Assembly (NCBI GenBank): GCA_963718195.1
Contig: CAVQYQ010000001.1
Coordinates: 62,001-126,000, forward strand
DNA length: 64,000 bases
Direction: 5' to 3'
Source: MADRE3 sp963718195
Lineage (GTDB): Bacteria; Desulfobacterota; Desulfobulbia; Desulfobulbales; Desulfocapsaceae
A program made the position numbers and the translations under genes. The notes under the pieces were generated by a model that was given only the letters and a program-made list of their open reading frames with translations, did no database searches and had not been told where the DNA came from. Position 1 is the first letter of the stretch. Each line of letters starts with the position of its first letter. Positions 1 to 8,610 of the stretch are shown here, piece by piece.

Positions 1-487
1 GCCGAATCTGTTACGGGTGATCATCGGCAATGGCCAGAGTGTCGCCGAGGCACAACAGGTAGAGATCATAGAGACCAACCTGGATGACTGGAATCCCGAA
101 GGGTTTCCTTTTCTATGCGAACGACTCTTTGCCAGCCAGGCACTGGATGTCAGTTTAACTCCCATCCAGATGAAAAAAGGCAGACCGGGATTCTGCCTGA
201 GCGTCATGGCTCATGTACAGGACAGCCAGAAGCTCAAGGAAATAATCCTTACCGAGACCTCCGCCATTGGCCTGCGCTACCGATCGGAACAGCGGTTGAC
301 GCTGCCGCGCGAAATAGTGGAGGTCAACACCCGCTGGGGCCGTGTAACTGCCAAAAAAGTCGAGACGCCGAATGGTTCAAAAACATACCCCGAGTACGAA
401 GCCTGCAGGCTCATTGCCAAGAAACACGCAGTGCCGCTTGAAACTGTTTACCGAGAAGTGCTCTGTCTTACCGACAAGCTCAGCTAA
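1..487 (+). CDS. larC: LarC family nickel-pincer cofactor biosynthesis protein, C-terminal part
   Basis: The reading frame is open from base 2, so the gene starts outside the window and only about the last 160 codons are present. The visible part has the family hallmarks: a 'PNLLRV' strand before the first internal Met, then 'IETNLDDWNPE', and 'LDVSLTPIQMKKGRPG'. LarC (former DUF111) inserts nickel into the pyridinium-type cofactor of LarA-like racemases. The C-terminal domain shown here binds CTP and metal in the characterised protein (family knowledge). No larA, larB or larE is visible, because the upstream neighbours are cut off. The same-strand pgpA follows after about 200 bases. Confidence 0.88.
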   Translation, partial: PNLLRVIIGNGQSVAEAQQVEIIETNLDDWNPEGFPFLCERLFASQALDVSLTPIQMKKGRPGFCLSVMAHVQDSQKLKEIILTETSAIGLRYRSEQRLTLPREIVEVNTRWGRVTAKKVETPNGSKTYPEYEACRLIAKKHAVPLETVYREVLCLTDKLS

Positions 488-690
488 CCTTAATATTTCA
501 TGAAAAAAAATAATATCAGGCAGTTAATCAGGACTTTCGCAATCGGCCCAATCGCACCGTTTGCATCCTTCCAGCGTGTCGATACGACCCGTTATCCTGT
601 GTCGCTTTTGAAAAAGGCATATTACCTCTATAGCCCTGCCCAGGTCTGCCTGGTTCGCAGGACATCTCAACAGGTGAAATATTCAGGCTA

Positions 691-1152
691 ATGGATCGGC
701 TCATCGTTGCCCTCGCCACAGGCATATACAGCGGTTTCATTCCCTGGGCTCCTGGAACCTGGGGTAGTGCCTTTGCATTATTGCCCTGGTATTTCTGCCG
801 TAACCTGGGGTTTCTCAACTACCTGTTTCTCCTTCTTTTTCTATTTGTCCTCGGGTTTTTCACTGCAGGATCTGCTGAAAAGATCCTGGACCAGCCGGAC
901 CCGGGATGCATCGTTATCGATGAAATTCTTGGTATCTTCATAACCCTGGCACTGGCGCCGAATCATCCGGCCGCCTGGGTAACTGGTTTCATCCTTTTCC
1001 GGTTCTTCGATATTTTAAAACCATTTCCCATTTCCTGGCTCGACACTCACCTGCATGGCGGTATCGGCATCATGATGGACGATGTTGTGGCAGGTATCTA
1101 TGCCCTGATTTGCCTGCAGATTATCTGGATGATCGTGGAACGTTTATTTTAA
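691..1152 (+). CDS. pgpA: Phosphatidylglycerophosphatase A
   Basis: A 153-residue integral membrane protein that dephosphorylates phosphatidylglycerophosphate to phosphatidylglycerol in the inner membrane. The N-terminus 'MDRLIVALATGIYSGFIPWAPGTWGS' region (residues 1-26) carries the conserved PGTxGS motif. 'CIVIDEILG' near residue 73 is the conserved acidic VxDE segment, and 'RFFDILKPFPISWLD' follows near residue 110. Three to four hydrophobic segments fit the family, as does the length. The ATG directly abuts an upstream stop (TAATG). The ribosome-binding site is only weakly visible (AGGTGA about 13 bases upstream). It is convergent with the sensor gene that follows. Confidence 0.93.
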   Translation: MDRLIVALATGIYSGFIPWAPGTWGSAFALLPWYFCRNLGFLNYLFLLLFLFVLGFFTAGSAEKILDQPDPGCIVIDEILGIFITLALAPNHPAAWVTGFILFRFFDILKPFPISWLDTHLHGGIGIMMDDVVAGIYALICLQIIWMIVERLF

Positions 1153-1157
1153 CAGAA

Positions 1158-1186
1158 GAGCCTTTTGCAACTGGCTCAGAAGGCTC
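1158..1186. terminator. Possible bidirectional terminator between pgpA and the DUF294 gene
   Basis: Stem GAGCCTT (1158-1164) pairs with AAGGCTC (1180-1186) around a 15-base loop, between two convergent genes. It touches the stop codon of the minus-strand gene. There is no good T-run on the plus side, so the call is weak. Confidence 0.3.
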
Positions 1187-4160
1187 AGGCCGAGCCGGTA
1201 AAGTCAAAACCCATTTTTGATTGATAACTGCTGCACTGAGACATTGCCTCCCGCAGAGTTGCCTGCTCCACCTCGGTCAGTTCTTTGGGGTTTACATGAT
1301 TATCGGGCACTATTCCCTGATCAAGTGCAAGCATTTGGTGCTTGAAGCGCTGATCGAGCAGGAACCGATATACCAGGGCAAGTTCGCGGTATTCAGAAGG
1401 TGTCAGGTACCCGTCCGCTTCCAGTTTTGCCAGCCTGGAGAAGGTGGAGGTTTCACTTATTTCATGCTTGAGGGCATAAACACGTACCAGATCAACGACA
1501 GGTGTCATTGCCTTCTTGATGCTGAACTTTTCCCGGTTTTTTCCAGCTGATTCCACCACAATATTCTTAAACATCCCAAGGGGCGGTTTAAACTGCAGGC
1601 AATTGTGTACCAGGTGATACAAAAACATCGGTTTGTTTTTCACCTGCTCATGCAGGTGGCTGCGGAGCTTATTCACCAGTTCCAAATCACCATAGACACC
1701 TCTGAAATCGAAAAAAATCTTGGTCTCAAGCAAATCTGCCGGTTCAGAGGTGGATACCCATTGTTTGAAATAACCCTGCCAGACGGTCAATGGCTGGCAC
1801 CATTTCGGATTCATCGCCATGATCTCCCCTTCACAGAATGAATATCCGGCGCTATCCAGCCAGGTACAGACCTTTTCTCCCAATTGGAGAAAATAATAGT
1901 GGGTCTCCTCGCTTTTTTCAGGGAGCGGGTCATCATATACCAGTGCATTATCCTGGTCGGTCACCAGCGTCTGCTCCTCTCTTCCCACGCTGCCAAGGGC
2001 CATAAAGACAAAACGTGATGGCGGTGTTCCAAGCTCATTGATGGCAAAAAGTATACATTTTTTAGTGACTGCTTCGGCCGCCGCTGAAATGATTCGTGTC
2101 AAGTTGAAAGAATCAGGATTGCTGGAATAGGTGGCCTGGATGATAATCGGCAGACGTTCCCGTACTTTGAAAAGCTGTTCGGGGGTTTCGGAACCATTTA
2201 TATCTCTTAGCAACATGGCCAGCGGATATTTCTGGTTACGAAGGAACTGCTTGGCTCCCACAACCCGAGTTGCTCTGCCGTTAGTATCCTTGATAACGAT
2301 GTGCCCAACGTTATTTTCAAGCATTGCCAGCAACCCTTCAAACATCAAGGCATCCTCGTGAACCGAAACAAGCGGTGCGCTCATGATCTGTGAAACAGCT
2401 ATATCTGCCTGAAGATTGGTGGCAACAAGCCGTTTCCTGATATCATGGTCTGTGACAATACCGACAAAATCCGACTCTTCCCCATCCCTTACAAGAAGGG
2501 CACCTGCATTCACGTCTTTCATCAGTTTAGCCGCGGCTGAAACCGGAGTTGTGAGATGGCAGGATGCCAGGGATTCAGAGGTTGACTGCCTGATCGGTTC
2601 ATTGAGAAAGAGCAGTGCACTCTGCAGATCACCGATCAGCTTTTTCTGCTCTTTTTCATGTTCAAAGGTTTCTGAGATATCCTCAATAAGACCGTCACAA
2701 TAGACCGGCTTACCAGCATCGTCTCTCACCAGCACAGCAGAGATAGAAACGGTAACCAGTTTCCCATCCTTGTGATGCAGCCTGAGAGGGTAGTGTTTGA
2801 TACTCCCGTCCTTAGAAAACTTTTTCAAAAATGAATTTCTCTCCGAAGAATCAAGAAACATCTCCCAGCTGGGTCTTGAAAACAGCTCATCCCGGGACTT
2901 CAGCCCGAAAATAGAGACACAGGCCGGGTTCGCCTCGATAAAATGACTCTGTTTTCCAACAGTGGTTCGAAAAACACCAACATTGATGTTTTCTATCAAG
3001 TGCTGATACTGTTCCCGATGCCGGTCGAGCTCTCCCTCCATCATTTTCTGCTGCTCATTATCACTGATGGTGATAACGTGGCCGGAACGATTTCCTATTG
3101 TCATGGGCGAGATCGAGACCAGACTATTAAGAACGTTGTCATCTTTTCTGGAGATCCCCACCTCCAGCTGCTCGAATTCACTGGAGTTCAACAGTCGATG
3201 AACCAGCTCATCCGATGAATCCTCACCTGCCGGATCCAGGAGCAGGTCGGCAATTTCCAAGTGTCGTAAATCCGACTCGGTGTATCCGGTCAGATCCTGA
3301 AATAATTTGTTGGCATAGACGATATCACTCTCCAGGATCATCACCAGCCCCTCTGTTGAGGCCTCAACCAATTGACGGTATTTCTCATGAGATTCCTGTA
3401 AACGCTCTTTCTGCTGCCGCCGTTCGGTCTCTATTTTCAAGCTCTCGCGGGTCACAAAGACAAGCAGCAGAGCGATAATTGTGGTTACAAACAGAGATCC
3501 GCCGAGCAGTTTACGTGTCAGGGCCTGAATCTCCTTTTCTACATCTTCCAGATAAATGCCAGTCCCGATAACCCAACCCCATGGCTCAAAGTATTTTACA
3601 TAGGAGAGCTTCGGCACCATTATCTCGGGGTCATTTTTGTCTTCCCATATATAACTGATGTAGCCATCACCTGAGGTCCTGGCCAGCTGCATCGATTCAA
3701 CAAAAAGGCGTTTTCCGGCAGGGTCAGTATAATCACTGAGATCCCTGCCATTCAGATCCTCGCGAAAAGGATGCATCAGCATGCGGGGCCCAAGGTCGGT
3801 GACCCAGAAATAGTCTTTTTCATCATCACCGTACCGCAGCGAGTTGACGGCGCTCAGGGCCTGGTTTCTGGCACCCTCGGAAGACAACCGAGTCTGTTTT
3901 TCCTGGCTATGAAATTTATTGATGATTGACCAGGCAGAATTGGTCAGCTCTTTGATCATCAGTCGCTTCCCCGCCATCATGCTTGCCTCGAAGGAAGGAA
4001 TGATGAAGGCAAATATGGCAAGCAGGCAGAGTGTAATGGTAAAGATCGAAGGAAGCGCAATGCGAAGAATAAATGGTCGCCAGGTTTTCGTATGAGGCCT
4101 CACCTTCATGAAATTCTCCGATGTGACTCCGCCAGTAGACAGCTTTTTTAGCGTAAGCAA
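1185..4160 (-). CDS. Membrane sensor protein: Cache, two PAS, CBS pair and DUF294 nucleotidyltransferase-like domains
   Basis: A 991-residue signalling protein. TM1 spans about residues 30-55. It is followed by a single-Cache extracytoplasmic sensor (about 60-210, with 'DYFWVTDLGPRMLMHP' and 'WGWVIGTGIY') and TM2 (about 219-237). Next come PAS 1 (about 260-370), PAS 2 (about 385-500) and a CBS pair (about 530-650). A DUF294 GlnD-like nucleotidyltransferase domain follows, with 'GSVGREEQ' at 723-730 and 'TDQDNALVY' at 734-742. A helical DUF294_C domain completes the protein. There is no histidine-kinase, GGDEF or methyl-accepting output, so any output would be through the nucleotidyltransferase-like domain; this is inferred. 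CBS domains usually bind adenosine nucleotides. An internal Met at residue 18 is a possible alternative start, just before the TM segment. It is transcribed alone. Confidence 0.85.
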   Translation of the reverse strand: MLTLKKLSTGGVTSENFMKVRPHTKTWRPFILRIALPSIFTITLCLLAIFAFIIPSFEASMMAGKRLMIKELTNSAWSIINKFHSQEKQTRLSSEGARNQALSAVNSLRYGDDEKDYFWVTDLGPRMLMHPFREDLNGRDLSDYTDPAGKRLFVESMQLARTSGDGYISYIWEDKNDPEIMVPKLSYVKYFEPWGWVIGTGIYLEDVEKEIQALTRKLLGGSLFVTTIIALLLVFVTRESLKIETERRQQKERLQESHEKYRQLVEASTEGLVMILESDIVYANKLFQDLTGYTESDLRHLEIADLLLDPAGEDSSDELVHRLLNSSEFEQLEVGISRKDDNVLNSLVSISPMTIGNRSGHVITISDNEQQKMMEGELDRHREQYQHLIENINVGVFRTTVGKQSHFIEANPACVSIFGLKSRDELFSRPSWEMFLDSSERNSFLKKFSKDGSIKHYPLRLHHKDGKLVTVSISAVLVRDDAGKPVYCDGLIEDISETFEHEKEQKKLIGDLQSALLFLNEPIRQSTSESLASCHLTTPVSAAAKLMKDVNAGALLVRDGEESDFVGIVTDHDIRKRLVATNLQADIAVSQIMSAPLVSVHEDALMFEGLLAMLENNVGHIVIKDTNGRATRVVGAKQFLRNQKYPLAMLLRDINGSETPEQLFKVRERLPIIIQATYSSNPDSFNLTRIISAAAEAVTKKCILFAINELGTPPSRFVFMALGSVGREEQTLVTDQDNALVYDDPLPEKSEETHYYFLQLGEKVCTWLDSAGYSFCEGEIMAMNPKWCQPLTVWQGYFKQWVSTSEPADLLETKIFFDFRGVYGDLELVNKLRSHLHEQVKNKPMFLYHLVHNCLQFKPPLGMFKNIVVESAGKNREKFSIKKAMTPVVDLVRVYALKHEISETSTFSRLAKLEADGYLTPSEYRELALVYRFLLDQRFKHQMLALDQGIVPDNHVNPKELTEVEQATLREAMSQCSSYQSKMGFDFTGSA

Positions 4161-4378
4161 AATGCAGCACTTTTATTCATCCAGATATACTACATTATTA
4201 TATATTTAGAGGAGAGGAAAGCGGTTTTTTGCGGCCCCAGGTATCGGTAAAGCCGAGTGCAGGTTTGCCTGGCGGCCAGGTGAGTTTTAGGCTGGTTGAA
4301 AAGAGGTTTTGGCAGATGCTTATCTCCGGTCATCAATGAGCGCAGGATCTTGCTGATAAGCTTCTAAACAATATGCTA

Positions 4379-5134
4379 TCAGCCAATAAATGCACCATTT
4401 GCAAACAGGGTCTGGCCACTGACCCATGATGCATCATCACTGCAGAGCATGGCAACGGTTCGACCAATATCGTCCGGATCTGCAATACGATTGAAGGCCG
4501 ACATGCGGGCGAGATTGGCAACCTGCTCAGCACTTTTTCCCTTTCGGAAGAGTTCCGTATCGGTTGGGCCCGGAGATACGGTGTTGACGGTAATATTTTT
4601 TGATCCAAGCTCTTTTGCCAGGACCCTGGTGAGCTGCTCCACCGCACCTTTGCTCGCCGCATATGTACCGTACAGGGGTAGCATGACCCGGGTGACAGAC
4701 GTACCGATATTGATAATCCTGCCACCTCGATTCATCTTCAAAGCTGCCTGCTGACAACAGAAAAACAGTCCCTTGACATTGGTAGCAAAGACGCGATCAA
4801 ACTCCTGTTCGCTCACCTGGTCTATGGAAGTATTAACCATGATCCCGGCGTTATTGACAAGGATATCGATACCGCCATAGAACTCGATGACCCGGTCAAA
4901 AAGCTCCTCTATCTCAACAACCCGGGAGATATCAGCTTTAAACGGCTGGGCCGTCCCACCGCTTTTCTCCACCAAGGCAAGCAATTCGTGAACCGCATCT
5001 TCACTGGAACGGTAGTTCACTGCTACGGCCACACCGCGACGGGCAAGTTCGATGGCGATTGCCCTGCCAATACCACGGGAAGCACCCGTGACAAGTGCAA
5101 TTTTCCCTTTCACCACACGACCCTCCGTCGACAC
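4379..5134 (-). CDS. Short-chain dehydrogenase/reductase, FabG-like
   Basis: A 251-residue NAD(P)-dependent oxidoreductase of the classical SDR type. The cofactor motif is 'TGASRGIG' (about residues 16-23) and the structural motif is 'NNAG'. The catalytic tetrad is visible, with Ser in 'GTSVTR' and 'YAASK' as Tyr-xxx-Lys. The C-terminus 'ASWVSGQTLFANGAF' is typical of 3-oxoacyl-ACP reductase-like members. It lies 54 bases downstream of leuD on the same strand and may be co-transcribed. The leucine pathway does not need it, so the substrate is unknown. The fabG name is not justified, because no acyl-carrier or fatty-acid genes are adjacent. Confidence 0.9.
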   Translation of the reverse strand: MSTEGRVVKGKIALVTGASRGIGRAIAIELARRGVAVAVNYRSSEDAVHELLALVEKSGGTAQPFKADISRVVEIEELFDRVIEFYGGIDILVNNAGIMVNTSIDQVSEQEFDRVFATNVKGLFFCCQQAALKMNRGGRIINIGTSVTRVMLPLYGTYAASKGAVEQLTRVLAKELGSKNITVNTVSPGPTDTELFRKGKSAEQVANLARMSAFNRIADPDDIGRTVAMLCSDDASWVSGQTLFANGAFIG

Positions 5135-5188
5135 ACTGACATCAATCGCTCACTCTGATCGAGAGTGCGGCTAATCCCTTTTTTTCTG

Positions 5189-5803
5189 CTACGAAAACTG
5201 AGATATATAGTCGAGCCGGCCGTAGACCTTTTCGACCTCATCCATATTTACTAACAACTCATCCAGACTATTCCATTTCCCTCCCAGCAGTGCTGTTTTT
5301 GCTGACGAATTCACCGCCAACTGCACTTTTCTATCACCAACCAAGAGGTTTTCTGCATCAACATCGAGCCTCAGCGCTACAGTCGGCTGGTTTTCCACCA
5401 GGGTTTGTATCTCCTCTATGGTTGACTGATCACCGGTAAAAACGGGAATTCCAAGGCTTGTGCAGTTTCCGGCAAAAATCTCCGCAAATGATTCGCCGAC
5501 AATTGCCTTGATACCAAATCGCATCAGGGCCTGAGGAGCATGTTCCCGGCTTGATCCACACCCGAAGTTGCGATTAACAATAAGGATCGCTGCACCGCTG
5601 AATTTCTGGTCATTAAAGGCGTGCTGTTTTGGTGAACCGTCGTCATTATAGCGCTCATCCTTGAAAACCTGCTCGCCCAGTCCTTCAAAGGTTACACAGC
5701 GAAGATACCTGGCCGGAATAATCCGGTCCGTATCGATATCATTACCTTTAACAGGAACACCACGTCCCTCTACCGTTCTTATTATTGCAGGATTATCTGT
5801 CAT
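5189..5803 (-). CDS. leuD: 3-isopropylmalate dehydratase small subunit
   Basis: A 204-residue LeuD, the swivelling-domain subunit of isopropylmalate isomerase. With LeuC it converts 2-isopropylmalate to 3-isopropylmalate in leucine biosynthesis. Diagnostic segments are 'GNDIDTDRIIPARYL' near the N-terminus and 'NFGCGSSREHAPQAL', the substrate-binding loop shared with aconitases. Its length matches the long proteobacterial LeuD rather than the roughly 165-residue LeuD2 type. It overlaps the leuC stop by 4 bases, indicating translational coupling. Confidence 0.95.
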   Translation of the reverse strand: MTDNPAIIRTVEGRGVPVKGNDIDTDRIIPARYLRCVTFEGLGEQVFKDERYNDDGSPKQHAFNDQKFSGAAILIVNRNFGCGSSREHAPQALMRFGIKAIVGESFAEIFAGNCTSLGIPVFTGDQSTIEEIQTLVENQPTVALRLDVDAENLLVGDRKVQLAVNSSAKTALLGGKWNSLDELLVNMDEVEKVYGRLDYISQFS

Positions 5804-7215
5804 GGTTTATCCCCTTCCAAAGTTCTGACATCTGTTACCGCGCCTGCCACTGCAGCAGCTGCCACCATGGCAGGACTCATCAGCAGCGTTCTGCCATGCG
5901 GTGCCCCCTGGCGGCCAATGAAGTTCCGGTTTGAAGAACTGGCCGACAGCTGTCGCCCGGTGAGTTTATCCGGGTTCATGGCCAGACACATTGAACAACC
6001 TGCCTCACGCCACTCAAAACCGGCTTGCTTGAAAATCGTGTCAAGTCCCTCGGCTTCAGCCTGTTGTTTTACCCTTCTTGAACCGGGAACAGCCAGAGCT
6101 TTAACATGTGGAGCGACCTTTTTCCCTTTAACCACCTCGGCAGCCGCCCTGAAATCTGTGATTCGCCCATTGGTACAGGAACCGATAAAGGCAACATCAA
6201 TTTGCTCACCCTCAAGCGACTGACCTTCACTAAAGCCCATATGTTCGTATGCTTTTCGGGTGATTTCTCGGTCTTTTTCATCAAGCTCTTCCAACCGGGG
6301 CAGATTTTTCCCCATTTCGACCGCCTGTCCTGGCGTAATACCCCAGGTCACCACCGGTCCCATGCCGGTGATATCGAGTTCGTATACATCATCAAATTCA
6401 GCATCAGGATCAGATGTTATCGAGCGCCAGTAGGAGACCGCCTTCTCAAAAGCAGGACCCTTTGGCGTAAATTTTTTCCCCTCAAGATAATCAAAGGTGG
6501 TCTGATCCGGATTGACATATCCGGCACGTGCCCCGCCCTCGATACTCATATTGCACAGCGTCATTCGCTCTTCCATCGACAGCGCCGCAATGACCGGACC
6601 AGCAAACTCATATGCATAGCCAATGCCGCCCATCACTCCAAGATCAGAAATGATTCTCAGGATTATATCCTTGGCGGATACCCTGTGACCACGCTCTCCA
6701 ATCACATGTATTTTTCTAACCTTCAAACGATCAAAAGCCAGTGTTTGCGTGGCGAGCACATCTCTTACCTGTGAGGTGCCTATACCAAAGGCAATTGCCC
6801 CGAAGGCCCCATGGGTCGAGGTGTGTGAGTCTCCGCAGGCAATGATCATACCCGGCTGGGTTGCGCCTGTTTCCGGACCGATAATGTGGACAATCCCCTG
6901 GGAGTCGGAATCTAACCCAAAAAACTGGATACCAAAGTCCCTGGTGTTATCTTCTATCGCAACCAGCATCTCTTCTGCCAGATCATCTCTGTATGGGCGA
7001 ATCAGCTGATTTTCAGTTGGCACAATATGGTCAACCGTTGCGAGCGTGCGGTCAGGGTATTTCACTGAAAGATTACGCTCACGAAGTGCCTGAAATGCCT
7101 GGGGTGAGGTCACTTCGTGCACCAGATGCAAACCGATGAACAGCTGGTCCCTGGTCTCAGAGAGAGCGGTAACCTTGTGCAGGTCCCAGACTTTATTAAA
7201 CAAATTTTTTCCCAT
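5800..7215 (-). CDS. leuC: 3-isopropylmalate dehydratase large subunit
   Basis: A 471-residue aconitase-superfamily protein carrying the [4Fe-4S] cluster of isopropylmalate isomerase. Cluster ligands are visible as the Cys in 'IGSCTNGR' and the CxxC in 'EAGCSMCLAMNPD'. 'GDSHTSTHGAFGA' is the conserved substrate-binding region. The length fits the long proteobacterial LeuC class, in keeping with its long LeuD partner. The start is supported by AAGGAG about 7 bases upstream of the ATG. No leuA or leuB is in the window, so the rest of the pathway is elsewhere. Confidence 0.96.
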   Translation of the reverse strand: MGKNLFNKVWDLHKVTALSETRDQLFIGLHLVHEVTSPQAFQALRERNLSVKYPDRTLATVDHIVPTENQLIRPYRDDLAEEMLVAIEDNTRDFGIQFFGLDSDSQGIVHIIGPETGATQPGMIIACGDSHTSTHGAFGAIAFGIGTSQVRDVLATQTLAFDRLKVRKIHVIGERGHRVSAKDIILRIISDLGVMGGIGYAYEFAGPVIAALSMEERMTLCNMSIEGGARAGYVNPDQTTFDYLEGKKFTPKGPAFEKAVSYWRSITSDPDAEFDDVYELDITGMGPVVTWGITPGQAVEMGKNLPRLEELDEKDREITRKAYEHMGFSEGQSLEGEQIDVAFIGSCTNGRITDFRAAAEVVKGKKVAPHVKALAVPGSRRVKQQAEAEGLDTIFKQAGFEWREAGCSMCLAMNPDKLTGRQLSASSSNRNFIGRQGAPHGRTLLMSPAMVAAAAVAGAVTDVRTLEGDKP

Positions 7216-7282
7216 ATCAATCTCCTTGATAGTCGCTGATTCTACCAGACCATTACCATATTTAGATCGTAGACATTAAGCA

Positions 7283-7320
7283 CCAAAAACAAAACGGGAA
7301 GACCTTAACAGATCTTCCCG
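7283..7320 (-). terminator. Rho-independent terminator of the cytochrome bd operon
   Basis: An 8-bp stem (7295-7302 with 7313-7320, core GGGAAGA/TCTTCCC) around a 10-base loop. On the minus strand it is followed by GTTTTGTTTTTGG. It lies about 40 bases past the small CydX-like gene and before leuC, so it separates the two operons. Confidence 0.75.
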
Positions 7321-7357
7321 CAGTTTTAAAGGGGCACCGGACAGATACTCGTCCAGG

Positions 7358-7450
7358 CTATAGTTTACCGGCCTTCTCGAGCACCGTGACAGACACCTTA
7401 TATGACAGGTAAATCAATCCTACCCAGGATAGCAGTAAAAATGTAATCAT
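7358..7450 (-). CDS. Small CydX-like membrane protein of the cytochrome bd operon (30 residues)
   Basis: A short gene starting 26 bases after the cydB stop, on the same strand and before the operon terminator. Its ATG (7448-7450) is preceded by a clear AGGAG about 10 bases upstream. The product is 30 residues: MITFLLLSWVGLIYLSY (a single membrane span) followed by a short tail ending EKAGKL. CydX-type accessory subunits are single-span peptides of about 30-40 residues encoded right after cydB, and they stabilise the oxidase haems (family knowledge). Position, size, topology and ribosome-binding site all fit. The sequence is not an obvious CydX relative beyond that, so it could be an independent equivalent. 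Confidence 0.65.
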   Translation of the reverse strand: MITFLLLSWVGLIYLSYKVSVTVLEKAGKL

Positions 7451-7476
7451 ATCTATTATTCTCCTCGATCTTTCAT

Positions 7477-8610
7477 TTAATATGCTTTTGAATCGTGTAT
7501 GTCATCATGTCCGATCTTCTTTGCATCCATCAGTTTCCAGACATAGATGATATAGGCCAAAACAAATGGTATGACAAGGGCCACATAGCTCATGGCAGTC
7601 AAGGTGTAATGGCTCGAAGAGGCATTGTAAATGGTAAGACTTGACTGCAGATCCACTTTTGACGGATAAAAGGGTGTGTTGTTGAAGCCGGCGGTGAAAA
7701 ATACGGCAAGGCCAACCAGAACCGTTCCCAGACCACCAAACCAGATCGCCCGGTAGCCGCCGAGAAAACTCGTGAGGATTACTCCCCATACGACCAGGAC
7801 GAGGCCGGCAAGTAACAGGCCAAGAACGATTGGCATGGCAAGCAGGTTCTCGAGATATTTCCCGGAAACGATGGTGACAATGCCACTTTCGTCAAAACTA
7901 TACCCTTTCATCAACAGCAGGCTGGCCAGAACATAGAGCAAAAACGGCAGGGCACAGACAAGATTCGTCAGACATGTCTTTCTCAACCGCTGTTCCAGAT
8001 CCGGTGCCGTCAAAAAGTCTATATTGTTCAACAGGTACATGGAACCAATAACCCGTGAGTTAAACACCAGAAACAGCCCAAGAGAGAGATTGAACAAGGA
8101 AAACGCCGCTTCCAGCCCCATCAACGGGTGGGTCCAGTTCACCTGATTGAACAGGTTCAAGGTGAAATTGGAACCGGTAAAGAAGGTACCGACCGCCGCT
8201 CCGATCAGCAGAATACCGACCGAACCGTTTATAAAGAGAAACAATTCATAAACCTTCTCACCGAGCAGATTGCCCGGCTTTTTACGAAATTCATAACTTA
8301 CAGCCTGAATGATGAAGGTGAACAGAATCAGAATCCACACCCAGTAGGCGCCGCCAAAACTGGTGGCATAAAATTTGGGGAAAGCCGCGAACAGTGCCCC
8401 GCCAAACAGTACCAGGGTCGTGAACGTCAGTTCCCATTTTCGCCCCAGAGAGTTGATTACCAGTGCTTTCTCGGCATCACTCTTGGCCACTTGCCAGAGC
8501 AGTGTCTGGCCCCCCTGCACAAAGGTGAGAAAAAGGAACAATGAACCGACAATGGCAACAATAATCCACCAGAGCTGTTGTAAAATTGATATATCGAGAT
8601 TTCCTATCAT
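7477..8610 (-). CDS. cydB: Cytochrome bd ubiquinol oxidase subunit II
   Basis: A 377-residue polytopic membrane protein with about eight or nine hydrophobic segments. The N-terminus 'LQQLWWIIVAIVGSLFLFLTF' and 'QGGQTLLWQVA' have the CydB arrangement (usually 'GADMLL' or similar after the first span). The C-terminal 'YIIYVWKLMDAKKI' is also typical. CydB partners CydA as the structural subunit of the high-affinity, non-proton-pumping quinol:O2 reductase. The start codon lies immediately after the cydA stop, so the two are tightly coupled. In an anaerobe this enzyme is usually for oxygen defence or microaerobic growth (inference). Confidence 0.95.
   Translation of the reverse strand: MIGNLDISILQQLWWIIVAIVGSLFLFLTFVQGGQTLLWQVAKSDAEKALVINSLGRKWELTFTTLVLFGGALFAAFPKFYATSFGGAYWVWILILFTFIIQAVSYEFRKKPGNLLGEKVYELFLFINGSVGILLIGAAVGTFFTGSNFTLNLFNQVNWTHPLMGLEAAFSLFNLSLGLFLVFNSRVIGSMYLLNNIDFLTAPDLEQRLRKTCLTNLVCALPFLLYVLASLLLMKGYSFDESGIVTIVSGKYLENLLAMPIVLGLLLAGLVLVVWGVILTSFLGGYRAIWFGGLGTVLVGLAVFFTAGFNNTPFYPSKVDLQSSLTIYNASSSHYTLTAMSYVALVIPFVLAYIIYVWKLMDAKKIGHDDIHDSKAY

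Noticed and set aside
500..690. A 63-codon plus-strand frame between larC and pgpA.
   Set aside because: No ribosome-binding site, no recognisable domain and an amino-acid make-up like non-coding translation; it merely ends at the pgpA start.
6106..6774. A long (222-codon) plus-strand frame.
   Set aside because: It lies wholly antisense to leuC, which has clear family motifs; the frame has no domain and is a shadow.
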